In this document: positions 8,112 to 15,675 of the stretch, piece after piece
How positions within the stretch are numbered: position 1 is the stretch's first letter
How the letters are laid out: each line of letters begins with the position of its first letter
Assembly (NCBI GenBank): GCA_036796975.1
Contig: DAIRBY010000007.1
Coordinates: 1-64,000, forward strand
Direction of reading: 5' to 3'
Source of the DNA: UBA8190 sp003453695
GTDB lineage: Bacteria > Actinomycetota > Acidimicrobiia > Acidimicrobiales > UBA8190
Length of the DNA: 64,000 nucleotides
Made by a program: the position numbers and the translations under genes
The notes under the pieces: generated by a model
What the model was told of the DNA's origin: nothing
Database searches by the model: none
Seen by the model: only the letters and a program-made list of their open reading frames with translations

Positions 8112-9682
8112 TGCCGGAAGTGGCGCTCGCCGGTCATGACCATGGCCAGGCCCCGCTCGTCGGCCACCGTCACCATCTCCTCGTCGCGCACAGACCCACC
8201 GGGTTGGATGACGACCGCCACGCCGGCATCGCCCAGCACGTCGAGGCCGTCGCGGAACGGGAAGAATGCGTCGCTCGCCGCCACCGCACCCGCTGCCCGC
8301 TTCCCCGCCTTTCTCACGGCGATGGTGGCGGCCTCCACCCGGCTCTGCTGCCCGGCGCCCACCCCGAGAGCCTGGCCGCCTTGGGACAGCACGATGGCGT
8401 TGGAAGAGGTGCGGGCGCACACGATCCAGGCCAGCTCGGCGTCGCGCCACTGCTCCTCGGTGGGGACGGCCTTGGTCGGCACCGACCAGTCGCTCCGGGA
8501 CGTGCCGAAGTGGTCGGCCTCCTGCACCAGGAAGCCGGGGCCGATGCTGCGCACCTCCACGGTGGCGCCCGCGTAGGGCGGTGCCTCGAGCAGGCGGGTG
8601 GCCTTGCGGCGGGCCCGCAGCACCTCGATCGCCTCCGGTTCCCACGAGCCGGCCACGACGACGTCGGCCTGCGGGCCGTCCGACACGGCTCGGGCCACCT
8701 CGGCGGTGCACGCTCCGCCCAGCGCCACCACCCCACCGAAGGCGGACACGGGGTCGCCGTCGAGGGCCATGCGGTAGGCCTCGGCCAGGGCGGCGGCCCG
8801 GGCCGCCCCGCACGGATTGGCGTGCTTGATGATGACGGCTGCCGCCTCGCCCGGCGCGCCCAGCTCGTGGACGAGCCGCCAGGCGGCGTCGGTGTCGAAG
8901 AGGTTCAGGTACGACAGCGCCGTGCCACCGTGCTGGACGACGCCGTCGAGCCAGCTGGGCTCGCCGCTCCGGCGGTAGCGGGCGCCGCGCTGATGGGGGT
9001 TCTCGCCGTAGCGCAGGAGCTCCCCGGATCGCTCGAGGCGCAGCTCGAGCTCGGTGGGCAGCACGTCGTGCGCCGGCGCGCCCGATGCGGTGGGGGCGTC
9101 GGCGGCCAGCCAGGCCGTCACCGCGGCGTCGTAGGCGGCGGTGTGGGCGAAGGCGGCGTGGGCGAGGCGCCGGCGGGTGGCGTCCGACAGCGCCCCTGAG
9201 GTGCGCAGCTCCTCGAGCACCGTGGCGTACTCGGCGGGGTCGACCACGACCGCCACATGGGCGAAGTTCTTGGCGGCGGCGCGCACCATGGTGGGGCCGC
9301 CCACGTCGATCATCTCGACCGACGGCTGCGTGGAGAACGGATAGAGGTTGCACACGACGAGGTCGATGGGGGTGATGCCCCGGCGCTCGAGATCCTCCAT
9401 GTGCCCGGCCTGCGAACGGTCGGCCAGGATGCCGCCGTGGATGTCGGGATGGAGCGTCTTCACCCGGCCGTCGAGCATCTCGGGCGCTCCGGTGACGTCG
9501 GCGACCTCGCGGTGGGCGACGCCCGCCTCGGCCAGGGCGGCGGCGGTGTTGCCGCTGGCCACCAGCTCCCATCCGAGTTCGTCGAGCCCTCGGGCGAGCT
9601 CGATCAGCCCGGTCTTGTCGTACACCGACAGCAGAGCTCGAGGGGCACCCGTCACGACTGCGACTGTACCGCCGACCTCCAC
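8108..9682 (-). CDS. purH: Bifunctional AICAR transformylase/IMP cyclohydrolase
   Basis: Last two steps of IMP synthesis. The N-terminal MGS-like IMP cyclohydrolase domain shows RALLSVYDKTGL, GNTAAAL, GRVKTLHPDIHGGIL and YPF; the C-terminal transformylase domain has LRYGENPHQ, IIKHANPCGAA, SAFGG, SNAIVL and SRVEA with a terminal MTGERHFRH. The 524 aa length is typical. Translation ends in a TTGA overlap with folD. In many actinobacteria purN sits directly upstream; here purN is about 6 kb away in a different transcription unit. Confidence 0.96.
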   Translation of the reverse strand: MEVGGTVAVVTGAPRALLSVYDKTGLIELARGLDELGWELVASGNTAAALAEAGVAHREVADVTGAPEMLDGRVKTLHPDIHGGILADRSQAGHMEDLERRGITPIDLVVCNLYPFSTQPSVEMIDVGGPTMVRAAAKNFAHVAVVVDPAEYATVLEELRTSGALSDATRRRLAHAAFAHTAAYDAAVTAWLAADAPTASGAPAHDVLPTELELRLERSGELLRYGENPHQRGARYRRSGEPSWLDGVVQHGGTALSYLNLFDTDAAWRLVHELGAPGEAAAVIIKHANPCGAARAAALAEAYRMALDGDPVSAFGGVVALGGACTAEVARAVSDGPQADVVVAGSWEPEAIEVLRARRKATRLLEAPPYAGATVEVRSIGPGFLVQEADHFGTSRSDWSVPTKAVPTEEQWRDAELAWIVCARTSSNAIVLSQGGQALGVGAGQQSRVEAATIAVRKAGKRAAGAVAASDAFFPFRDGLDVLGDAGVAVVIQPGGSVRDEEMVTVADERGLAMVMTGERHFRH

Positions 9683-9715
9683 GAGGGCCGGACGGCTGCC
9701 GCGGGCCGGAATTCG

Positions 9716-10501
9716 TCAGCGTTCGGGGCCCGACCACAGCGCGCCGGCGTCCACGAACGGCGTCCGGCACGGCGGCCCTTCGGCGTAGCGCAGACGGGGC
9801 GGGCGGTCGTCGGCGGTGACCTCCACGAGGCACGACCATCGCGTTCCGTATCCTTCGCCGTGGACGCAGTCGGCCAGCACCGACGCGGGGAGCCGGCCCT
9901 GGGCCGTGTCCTCCGGCGAGTGTGGCGGCACGGCGTGATCGCCCAACACCGAGAAGAGCAGATCCGATCGCTCGTGGGCCGGCAGCCGCTCGGCGCCGGC
10001 GAGCAGCTCCATCACATGGCGGATCTTGGGCGACTCGCTGCCGAAGGGCTTGTTCTCGAGGACGTGGAGCCCGGGCCGCAACTCCTCCACGCGCAGCGCC
10101 CGGCCGTCGGAGACGTCGAGGGCGAAGAGCGAGCGACGGTCACCGACGAGGATCCACGCCGGGTTGTAGTCGGACGGATCCACCTTCGCTTCACAGGCGG
10201 CCACGGCTGCTTGGGCGGACGTCGCCCGGGCCAGGAGCACGGGCAGCTCGCCGCGGGAGCGCTTGGTCGGGACCCTGCCGGCTTCGACCGGGCGGTTGGT
10301 GAGGCCGGCCACCACACCGTGGTCGTTCACCGCCAACCACGTCCCCCCGGCCAGCTCGTCGCGACCGCCCAGGACCCGGGGCGGTCCGGCGTCGAGCACG
10401 GTCATGGCCGTGGCAGGCCGGTCGAGGCGCTCGTCGCGGTTCGCCGCCACGACGAGCGGGGCGTCAGGCAGTGTCCTCGAGAAGACGATCAGGAGGCACA
10501 C
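9716..10501 (-). CDS. NRDE/TANGO2 family protein
   Basis: Carries the family N-terminus MCLL with Cys2 exposed after Met removal and the diagnostic VAANRDERLDRP motif near residue 20, followed by GGTWLAVNDHGVVAGLTNR. These are shared with Ntn-hydrolase-like TANGO2 proteins; the biochemical function is unsettled and roles in heme or acyl-CoA handling have been proposed for relatives. The length of 261 aa is typical. It is a likely minus-strand companion of the DUF1059 gene 42 bases upstream. Confidence 0.85.
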   Translation of the reverse strand: MCLLIVFSRTLPDAPLVVAANRDERLDRPATAMTVLDAGPPRVLGGRDELAGGTWLAVNDHGVVAGLTNRPVEAGRVPTKRSRGELPVLLARATSAQAAVAACEAKVDPSDYNPAWILVGDRRSLFALDVSDGRALRVEELRPGLHVLENKPFGSESPKIRHVMELLAGAERLPAHERSDLLFSVLGDHAVPPHSPEDTAQGRLPASVLADCVHGEGYGTRWSCLVEVTADDRPPRLRYAEGPPCRTPFVDAGALWSGPER

Positions 10502-10543
10502 GGGCCCATCATCGTCCCGACGCTATCGCCGGGACGAGGGGCG

Positions 10544-10723
10544 CTATTCGGGCTTGAGCATCCCCCGGATCTCCTCCCGCAGCTCGGGGCCGTCCTGATG
10601 GCCGTGCACGTCGGCGGCGTGTATCGCCGCCGCCCGCACCACCTCGTCCTCCTCGCCGGCGATCGTGAGGGTGCACCCACTCTCGCTGGGGATCTCCCGG
10701 CAATCGGCGACCATGCGTCCCAT
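10544..10723 (-). CDS. DUF1059 small protein, 59 aa
   Basis: Matches the DUF1059 pattern: a short N-terminal strand with a Cys (VADCREIPSESGCTLTIAG), then a helix with HAADVHGH where relatives have a conserved His-rich segment, and a basic/acidic C-terminus. The start is firmly set by a consensus ribosome site AAAGGAGGT 5 bases upstream of ATG. Function unknown. It lies downstream of the broken SnoaL-like gene and upstream of the NRDE gene on the same strand. Confidence 0.85.
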   Translation of the reverse strand: MGRMVADCREIPSESGCTLTIAGEEDEVVRAAAIHAADVHGHQDGPELREEIRGMLKPE

Positions 10724-10775
10724 CGATGACCTCCTTTGCGACGTGTCTGTCTTCCCTGATCACTCCGAATCGAGC

Positions 10776-11120
10776 TCAACCCTTGACGCACGAGAGCTTC
10801 TCCGCCACCTTGCCGTCGCGCACCCGCAAGACGTCGACACCCCGGACATGGCCTTCCTCCCAGCCCTAGCGCCAACGCTGCACGACACGATCTCCGGCAG
10901 CGAACGTCTCCTCGGCGTCGAAGTGTGCAGAGGCGTCGTCGAAGACGGCCTCCCATGCGCCCCCGATGGCGTCGCGGCCCACGAAACGGGCGCCGTCGGG
11001 AGCAGGCGCGGTGGTGTCGAACACGCAGTCATCGGTGATGAGGCCGAGGGCGGCGTCGAGGTCGCGGGCGTCGGCGTCCCACGCCTTGCCGAAGACCTCG
11101 ACCACCTCGAGCGCGTCCAC
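10776..11120 (-). pseudogene. SnoaL-like (NTF2-fold) gene with an internal TAG
   Basis: The first 84 codons read as a SnoaL/NTF2-like protein (LEVVEVFGKAWDADARDLDA, ITDDCVFD, FVGRDAIGGAWEAVF). Codon 85 is TAG at 10866-10868. The same frame then continues for 29 codons as GWEEGHVRGVDVLRVRDGKV plus AEKLSCVKG and a TGA, which is the usual end of this family (GHVRGVDVFRVRDGKVAEKLSYVKG-like). So a single nonsense codon, not a frameshift, splits one ORF. It may be a true mutation, a sequencing error or a readthrough site. It is divergent from the ArsR gene. Confidence 0.75.
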
Positions 11121-11212
11121 CGGACACCATCCCTATCACCGGCCTTCGCTTCCGACACGACCGTTGGCTGGGCCGACGGTTGCCATGAGCAGGCGGCGCC
11201 CCTGGTCGAGAA

Positions 11213-11256
11213 GTATAGGTGACCGTATTGACACGTGACTAGATTGTCACTTATAC
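11213..11256. promoter_or_regulatory. Inverted-repeat operator between ArsR and the SnoaL-like gene
   Basis: GTATAGGTGAC (11213-11223) and GTCACTTATAC (11246-11256) are inverted repeats with one mismatch. A further GTGAC at 11235-11239 forms a perfect 5-bp palindrome with GTCAC at 11246-11250. The right arm contains the + strand -10; the left arm contains a TATACT on the - strand (11217-11212), suitable for divergent transcription. It is probably the binding site of the adjacent ArsR-type regulator (inference). Confidence 0.6.
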
Positions 11257-11257
11257 T
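11228..11257 (+). promoter_or_regulatory. Promoter of the ArsR operon
   Basis: A consensus -35 TTGACA (11228-11233), an 18-bp spacer and a -10 TATACT (11252-11257). The expected transcription start falls about 6-7 bases downstream, on or next to the GTG codons at 11261/11264, so the message would be leaderless. This is an AT-rich island in very GC-rich DNA. Confidence 0.75.
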
Positions 11258-11263
11258 GCAGTG

Positions 11264-11587
11264 GTGGACCACGAGGACCTGGTGTTCAAGGCCCTGGCCG
11301 ACCCCACCCGGAGACTGCTCCTCGACCGGCTCTTCGAGCACGACGGCATGACGCTCGGCGACCTGGAGGCCGAAGTGCCGGAGCTGACCCGGTTCGGGGT
11401 CATGAAGCACCTCGGGGTGTTGGAGCAGGCGGGCCTCGTCGTCACACGAAAGCAAGGGCGCCACAAGCACCACTACCTGAACCCGGTGCCGATCCGCCTC
11501 ATCTACGAGCGGTGGATCGACAAGTACCGGGATCGCCGCGCCGCGGCGCTCCTCGACCTCAAAGACCACGTGGAGGCACGACCATGA
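11264..11587 (+). CDS. ArsR/HTH-type transcriptional regulator
   Basis: Winged-helix repressor-type protein of about 107 aa: FKALADPTRRLLLDRLFEHD is the typical ArsR first helix, and LTRFGVMKHLGVLEQAGLVV the recognition helix and wing entry. No metal-binding ELCVCDL-type Cys motif is present, so it is not an arsenic or zinc sensor of the classic kind. GTG at 11264 is preferred because the promoter predicts a leaderless message; GTG at 11261 is possible. The stop overlaps the next gene by ATGA. ArsR-SRPBCC pairs are common in actinobacteria. Confidence 0.88.
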   Translation: MDHEDLVFKALADPTRRLLLDRLFEHDGMTLGDLEAEVPELTRFGVMKHLGVLEQAGLVVTRKQGRHKHHYLNPVPIRLIYERWIDKYRDRRAAALLDLKDHVEARP

Positions 11588-12048
11588 CCACCGCCACCGA
11601 GCCCGACACGGCCACTCAGGTGTACCAGCTGTACATCAACGCATCGCAGGAGGAGGTGTGGAAGGCGATCACCGATCCCGCCATCGTGGCCCGGTTCTTC
11701 CACGGCCCCCGGGTGGAGTCGACCTACGAGGTCGGCTCGCCGATCCGCAGCTGGTCCCCCGACCACTCCCAGCAGTGGGGCGACAACGTCGTGTTGGAGT
11801 GCGACCCGCCCCGACGCCTGGTGCACACGTGGCGGAGCCTCTACGACGCCGAGATGGCGAGCGAGCCCGAGAGCCGGGTCACGTGGGAGATCGAGCCCCA
11901 GCCGGGAGGCATCGCCAAGCTCACCTTGGTCCACGACCGCCTCGACGCCTCGCCCAAGACGGCGGCGAGCGTCCGTGGCTGGAGCTACATCCTGAGCAAC
12001 CTGAAGACCGTCGTCGAGACGGGCGAGGCGCTGCCGCCGATCGTGTAG
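11584..12048 (+). CDS. SRPBCC/AHSA1-domain protein
   Basis: A helix-grip fold protein of 154 aa, with the AHSA1 signature YINASQEEVWKAITDPAIVARFF at residues 17-39 and a C-terminal helix RGWSYILSNLKTVVETG. Members bind hydrophobic ligands or act as co-chaperone-like domains; the ligand here is unknown. The ATGA overlap with the ArsR gene implies coupled translation, so it is probably the regulator's target or partner. Confidence 0.85.
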   Translation: MTTATEPDTATQVYQLYINASQEEVWKAITDPAIVARFFHGPRVESTYEVGSPIRSWSPDHSQQWGDNVVLECDPPRRLVHTWRSLYDAEMASEPESRVTWEIEPQPGGIAKLTLVHDRLDASPKTAASVRGWSYILSNLKTVVETGEALPPIV

Positions 12049-12063
12049 CTACTGTGGCCCGCC

Positions 12064-12528
12064 GTGACCACACAGCTGCTGTTCTTCGGCGCCCTCGGAG
12101 TCCTCAGCACCGCCTTCGCCTTCTGGGTGAACCGGCGGCTCTTCGACCGGCGGCGCGTGGAGCGGGTCTCTGTCCTCGAAGGGATCTTCTTCGTGGTGGG
12201 GCTGGTGTCGCTCGGCCTGGGCTGGTACTTCAACGTCCGCTACACCCACCAGTACGGGAGCCACGCCAGCTACGTCGACTACACGAAGCACCTGTTCGAC
12301 AACTGGGCCTCGGACTCCGCCGCCCAGGACTACATCATCTTCAACGTGGTTCTCTTCCCCCTGTGGAGCATCGTGGACGGGCGTCGCCGGGGCATGCGGG
12401 CGCCGTGGATCTTCTTCGTGATGAGCCTGTTCACCAGCCTGGCCTTCTCGGTGGCGGTGTACCTCGCCTTCGTGGAGCGCCAGATCCGCTACGACCGGGC
12501 CACGTCGGCGGCTTCCAGCACGGCGTAG
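12064..12528 (+). CDS. DUF2834-like membrane protein
   Basis: A 154-aa protein with four predicted membrane helices: near residues 4-20, 38-56, 88-104 and 115-138. The spacing and short loops resemble DUF2834 proteins. Function unknown. It starts with GTG 15 bases after the SRPBCC stop and is likely third in the ArsR operon. Its last 40 bases overlap the 3' end of the opposing oxidoreductase gene. Confidence 0.7.
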   Translation: MTTQLLFFGALGVLSTAFAFWVNRRLFDRRRVERVSVLEGIFFVVGLVSLGLGWYFNVRYTHQYGSHASYVDYTKHLFDNWASDSAAQDYIIFNVVLFPLWSIVDGRRRGMRAPWIFFVMSLFTSLAFSVAVYLAFVERQIRYDRATSAASSTA

Positions 12529-14060
12529 CCGCAGTTGTAGCCCGGGATGAAGGTGCCCCCGGGCCCGCCGTGGCAGCCGGCCCCGCACATGTAGAGGCCC
12601 TCGAAGGGGACCGGGAGGTCGGGCCAGCCCCGTGGTCCGGGCCGGAACGGGCCCATGAAGGCCGGCTCCAAGAGCCCGTGGGTGAAGTCGCCACCGGTGC
12701 AGCCGAACATCCGCTCGTAGGTGTAGGCCGGGTAGTTGAGCTGCCGCTCGACGAGATCGGGGAAGTTGGGGGCCACCCTGGCGATCTTCTTCACCATGCG
12801 CTCCGCCATCTCGTCCCGAAGCCGGGTCTGCTGGTCGTGGGTCGACCCGATGGGGAAGTAGAAGGCGAAACCGCTGGCGGCGTGCTTCCCCGGTGGCGCC
12901 AGGCCCGGGTCCTCGATGGACGGGATCTGGACGCTGAAGGAGGGCGAGGCGGGCACCTGGCCGGCGACACAGCCCTCGTAGTCGCGCTGCATGTCCTCGG
13001 CGGAGCCGAAGAAGGTCACGTTGCGCGAGAACGTGGGGTCGTTGAGCAGCTCGTAGGGGGCGACATACTCGGGGAGCCCGCCCAGGGCGAAGTGGACCTG
13101 GAAGTAAGCGGCCCGATGGTCGATGGCACCCACCCGGTCGGCGAACGCCACGGGTAGCTCCTCGCGGTCCATGAGGCCGAAGAAGGTGGCGCTCGGATCC
13201 AGGTTGGACACCACCACCGGGGCGGAGACGACGTCGCCCTCGCCGAGCTCGACGCCTCTGACCCTCCCCTCCTCCACCACGATCCTCGATGCCTTGGTGT
13301 GGCGGCGGAGCACGCCGCCGTGGCCCTCGAAGATCCCGAGCACGTGTTGCGACATCGTCCCGAGCCCGCCCTGCACCTTCGACATGGTGGCGTCGCCCGG
13401 TGAGGCCAGGGCGAAGGCCAGGCACAGCGCGCTCCCCGGCGTGGCCGGGCCCTTGTACGTCGAGTTCACGGACAGAAAGGCCAGCATGCTGCGCAGCGGC
13501 GCGTGCTTGTCACGGTCAGGGAGGAACCGGTCGAGGACGTCCATGACGCTGCCGAACATGGCCATGCGGATGGCCTGGCGCTCGGCCTCGCTGGCGGCGC
13601 TGTCCCACATCTCGTCGAGCGACTTGGGCGGCTTGCGGACGTCGAACCGGCCGATGGCCCGGGACGGCGCCTCGGCCCAGGCGGCCACCTCGGCCATGCC
13701 CATCAGCGCCTCGAGTCCGAGCGTCTCGCCGAGATGGTCGAGGAGCCGTTCCATGTCCGAGTACATGACCATGGGTGGCTGACCGGGCTCGCCCACGCCG
13801 GCCGACATCACCTCGGGCTCGTAGATCGGACAGGCGTCGAAGCCGAGGTCCTCGTAGACCTCGTTGGGCAGGGGGAACTGGATCGAGCCGGCCAGCTCGA
13901 AACGAAACCCTCTGATGAGCTCGGTGGTGGAGGCCATGCCGCCGATGAAATGGTTCTTCTCGAGGCACAGCACCCGCATGCCACCTCGGGCCATCACCGC
14001 CGCGGCGGTCAGCCCGTTGTGCCCGGCGCCGATCACGATGGCGTCGTAGTCGTCGTTCAC
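12489..14060 (-). CDS. FAD-dependent oxidoreductase of the phytoene desaturase/PYROXD2 type
   Basis: The N-terminal Rossmann motif DAIVIGAGHNGLTAAAVMARGG is followed by an acidic CLEKNHFIGGMAST segment. The C-terminal FAD site is GLYMCGAGCHGGPGGTFIPGYN with the family's closing NCGYAVLEAADVA. The 523-aa length fits the carotenoid desaturase/isomerase-like superfamily; the substrate cannot be told from sequence and no crt genes are nearby. The GTG at 14060 is chosen because it precedes the fold directly; the frame is open to 14120. Its 3' end overlaps the convergent DUF2834 gene by 40 bases. Confidence 0.85.
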   Translation of the reverse strand: MNDDYDAIVIGAGHNGLTAAAVMARGGMRVLCLEKNHFIGGMASTTELIRGFRFELAGSIQFPLPNEVYEDLGFDACPIYEPEVMSAGVGEPGQPPMVMYSDMERLLDHLGETLGLEALMGMAEVAAWAEAPSRAIGRFDVRKPPKSLDEMWDSAASEAERQAIRMAMFGSVMDVLDRFLPDRDKHAPLRSMLAFLSVNSTYKGPATPGSALCLAFALASPGDATMSKVQGGLGTMSQHVLGIFEGHGGVLRRHTKASRIVVEEGRVRGVELGEGDVVSAPVVVSNLDPSATFFGLMDREELPVAFADRVGAIDHRAAYFQVHFALGGLPEYVAPYELLNDPTFSRNVTFFGSAEDMQRDYEGCVAGQVPASPSFSVQIPSIEDPGLAPPGKHAASGFAFYFPIGSTHDQQTRLRDEMAERMVKKIARVAPNFPDLVERQLNYPAYTYERMFGCTGGDFTHGLLEPAFMGPFRPGPRGWPDLPVPFEGLYMCGAGCHGGPGGTFIPGYNCGYAVLEAADVARS

Positions 14061-14127
14061 GGCCACGAACGTAGCCGTGTTGACCCCGTGCCGCTCCGGG
14101 CCGGCGGCGACGAGCCACACGCCGTCC

Positions 14128-14164
14128 CCGAAGGAGGTCGTGGGATCTCCACGACCTCCTTCGG
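14128..14164 (-). terminator. Strong terminator-like hairpin after the SpaA-like gene
   Basis: A perfect 16-bp stem (arms CCGAAGGAGGTCGTGG and its complement) around a 5-base loop, 26 bases beyond the SpaA-like stop codon. It separates that gene from the oxidoreductase downstream. No U-run, but it is the strongest hairpin seen in the window. Confidence 0.75.
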
Positions 14165-14190
14165 ATCTGGCTCAGCTGGTCCTATCGCCC

Positions 14191-14847
14191 CTATCGCAGC
14201 GCACGAAAGCGGCGCCGGCGCAACAAGCCTGTCGTCACCATCAGGCTGCCGGCCGCCGCCACGCCCACGACGTAGGGTGTCGACCCCGCCCAGGGCACAC
14301 CGGTGTGCACGGTGGTCGCCGAGGGGACGTTCGAGCCGGCCGCAGCCGTGGCCGGTGAGGTGACCGTCGAACCCCCAGCGGCTGCCGTCGGCGGCGGGGG
14401 CGTTACCGACGACGACACGATCGGACTGTCGACGAAGGACAGCGTGGTCGATCCCTTGACGTTCGAAGGATCGTCCTTACCCTTGCCGTTGGAGGACCCC
14501 GCGATCTTGACGACCTGAGAGTCCTGGGTGGGCAGCGTGTACCCGGGTGGTGCCGTGGTCTCCACTACCCCGTAGTTGTGGTGTCCCTCGAGGCTGAAGA
14601 CGGCAATACCACTGCTGTCGGTCGTGGCTGTCGCCACCGGGCTGGACATGTCGATGGACCCATGCCATTTGTACAAGGTGTAGACGGCACCGGCCAACGG
14701 TGCACCTGTGCCTACCGCTGTCTTGGATACGGTGATGATCTGATCAGAATGCGCTGGCGCGGCACTTGCTGCCATCCCCAGGGGAGACAGGACAAGCGCC
14801 GAAAGAACAAGCGCCCCGACCATGGTCGACAACCATGGGCGCTTCAT
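14191..14847 (-). CDS. Cell-surface protein with one SpaA/Cna-B-like domain
   Basis: A 218-aa exported protein. Residues 1-30 form a signal peptide (KRPWLS... LSPLGMAASAA). Residues 37-115 look like a prealbumin-like SpaA domain: ITVSKTAVGTGAPLAGAVYTL, TDSSGIAVFSL and the YGVVETTAPPGYTLP strand typical of these folds. A Pro/Thr/Ser/Ala-rich linker (125-175) leads to a membrane helix (about 187-207) and an RRRRFRALR tail, the layout of a sortase substrate. A clear LPxTG is absent; the nearest match is VHTGVPWAG. It has its own leader and terminator. Confidence 0.75.
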   Translation of the reverse strand: MKRPWLSTMVGALVLSALVLSPLGMAASAAPAHSDQIITVSKTAVGTGAPLAGAVYTLYKWHGSIDMSSPVATATTDSSGIAVFSLEGHHNYGVVETTAPPGYTLPTQDSQVVKIAGSSNGKGKDDPSNVKGSTTLSFVDSPIVSSSVTPPPPTAAAGGSTVTSPATAAAGSNVPSATTVHTGVPWAGSTPYVVGVAAAGSLMVTTGLLRRRRFRALR

Positions 14848-14970
14848 CTCAGCCCCCTATCTTTCAAAGAGGGGCGGTTTCGCCATTGGCTCCCCGTCAG
14901 AAAGGCGACCAGGTACATCTGACGGCTCGAGGCCCCGGCCTCTGAGGTTCCCTCAAACCTCAATGGTGAC
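14848..14970 (-). promoter_or_regulatory. Highly folded 5' leader of the SpaA-like gene
   Basis: On the - strand four hairpins follow each other: 14961-14944 (6-bp stem GAGGTT/AACCTC), 14942-14929 (GAGGCC/GGCCTC), 14925-14894 (CCGTCAG/CTGACGG) and 14875-14852, which pairs the G-tract just upstream of the ATG with a C-tract. An alternative stem GGCG-AAAC-CGCC (14884-14873) uses the same C-tract and would free the G-tract. I could not match it to a known riboswitch class. The rest of the gap up to 15207 shows no gene. Confidence 0.5.
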
Positions 14971-15207
14971 GGTAGGACGCGCCACGGTGACCAAGAAGGG
15001 TCGAACGTCCTAATCGCTTGGTGCACCGCAGACGTCCCGCCGGCCGGGTACCGGATGTAGGGCATGCAGCGCGATCAGTGACGGCGCGCTGGTTTCGCCG
15101 TCTGTGCGTCGGCTGCAGGCGTCCCCAATTGTGGGGACGCGCCACGCTCGGCCGCCGCCGGCCCGGGCAGAGTCGAACGGACCGGATTTGCGGCCTATGG
15201 TTCGGCC

Positions 15208-15669
15208 ATGCGCGCCGCTGTCACCCTGCACATCGATGCCCCGCCCGACAAGGTGTGGGACCTCGTCACCGACATCACCAAGATGGGCGAGTACAGCCCC
15301 GAAGTCGTCGAAGCGGAGTGGCTCGGGGGTGCCACGGGCCCAGCCGTCGGCGCCCGCTACCGCGGTCACGTGCGGCGCAACCAGAATTGGCCCGTCCTGT
15401 ACTGGACGATCTGCGAGGTCACCGAGTGCGTCCCCGGACAGGTCTTCGAGTTCGACGTGGTGCTCGGCGGCCGTCCCGTCAACACATGGCGTTACGAGTT
15501 CAAGGCGGCCGAGGGCGGGGGCACCGACGTGACCGAATCGTTCGACCTGGGCGACAACCTCTTCACCAAGCTGTGGCGCCCGTTGGGCGGCTTCCTGCGC
15601 GAGCGCCGGAACCGTCGCGACATGCTCACCACCTTGGAGCGGGTCAAGGCGGTCGCCGAGCGCAGCTGA
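15208..15669 (+). CDS. SRPBCC/polyketide cyclase-like protein
   Basis: A 153-aa helix-grip fold protein: LHIDAPPDKVWDLVTDITKMGEYSPEVVEAEWL at residues 6-38 is the usual opening of the polyketide cyclase/dehydrase 2 group, and the C-terminal helix LERRNRRDMLTTLERVKAVAE-like stretch closes the cavity. It is a monocistronic + strand gene facing the alkyltransferase-like gene. Ligand unknown. Confidence 0.85.
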   Translation: MRAAVTLHIDAPPDKVWDLVTDITKMGEYSPEVVEAEWLGGATGPAVGARYRGHVRRNQNWPVLYWTICEVTECVPGQVFEFDVVLGGRPVNTWRYEFKAAEGGGTDVTESFDLGDNLFTKLWRPLGGFLRERRNRRDMLTTLERVKAVAERS

Positions 15670-15675
15670 GCACCT

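Noticed and set aside
10866..11120. SnoaL-like protein as a complete 84-aa gene
   Set aside because: The family C-terminus continues in the same frame after the TAG, so the short product is truncated.
14840..14860. GGCTGAG just before the SpaA-like ATG, resembling the start of a TPP riboswitch
   Set aside because: The second conserved TPP element (around CTGAACCTGATC) is absent and the motif runs into the coding region.
14890..14945. Similarity of the SpaA leader to a c-di-GMP-I riboswitch
   Set aside because: The conserved GCAAACC and ACGCAAAGCC blocks are not present; only short GC-rich coincidences match.
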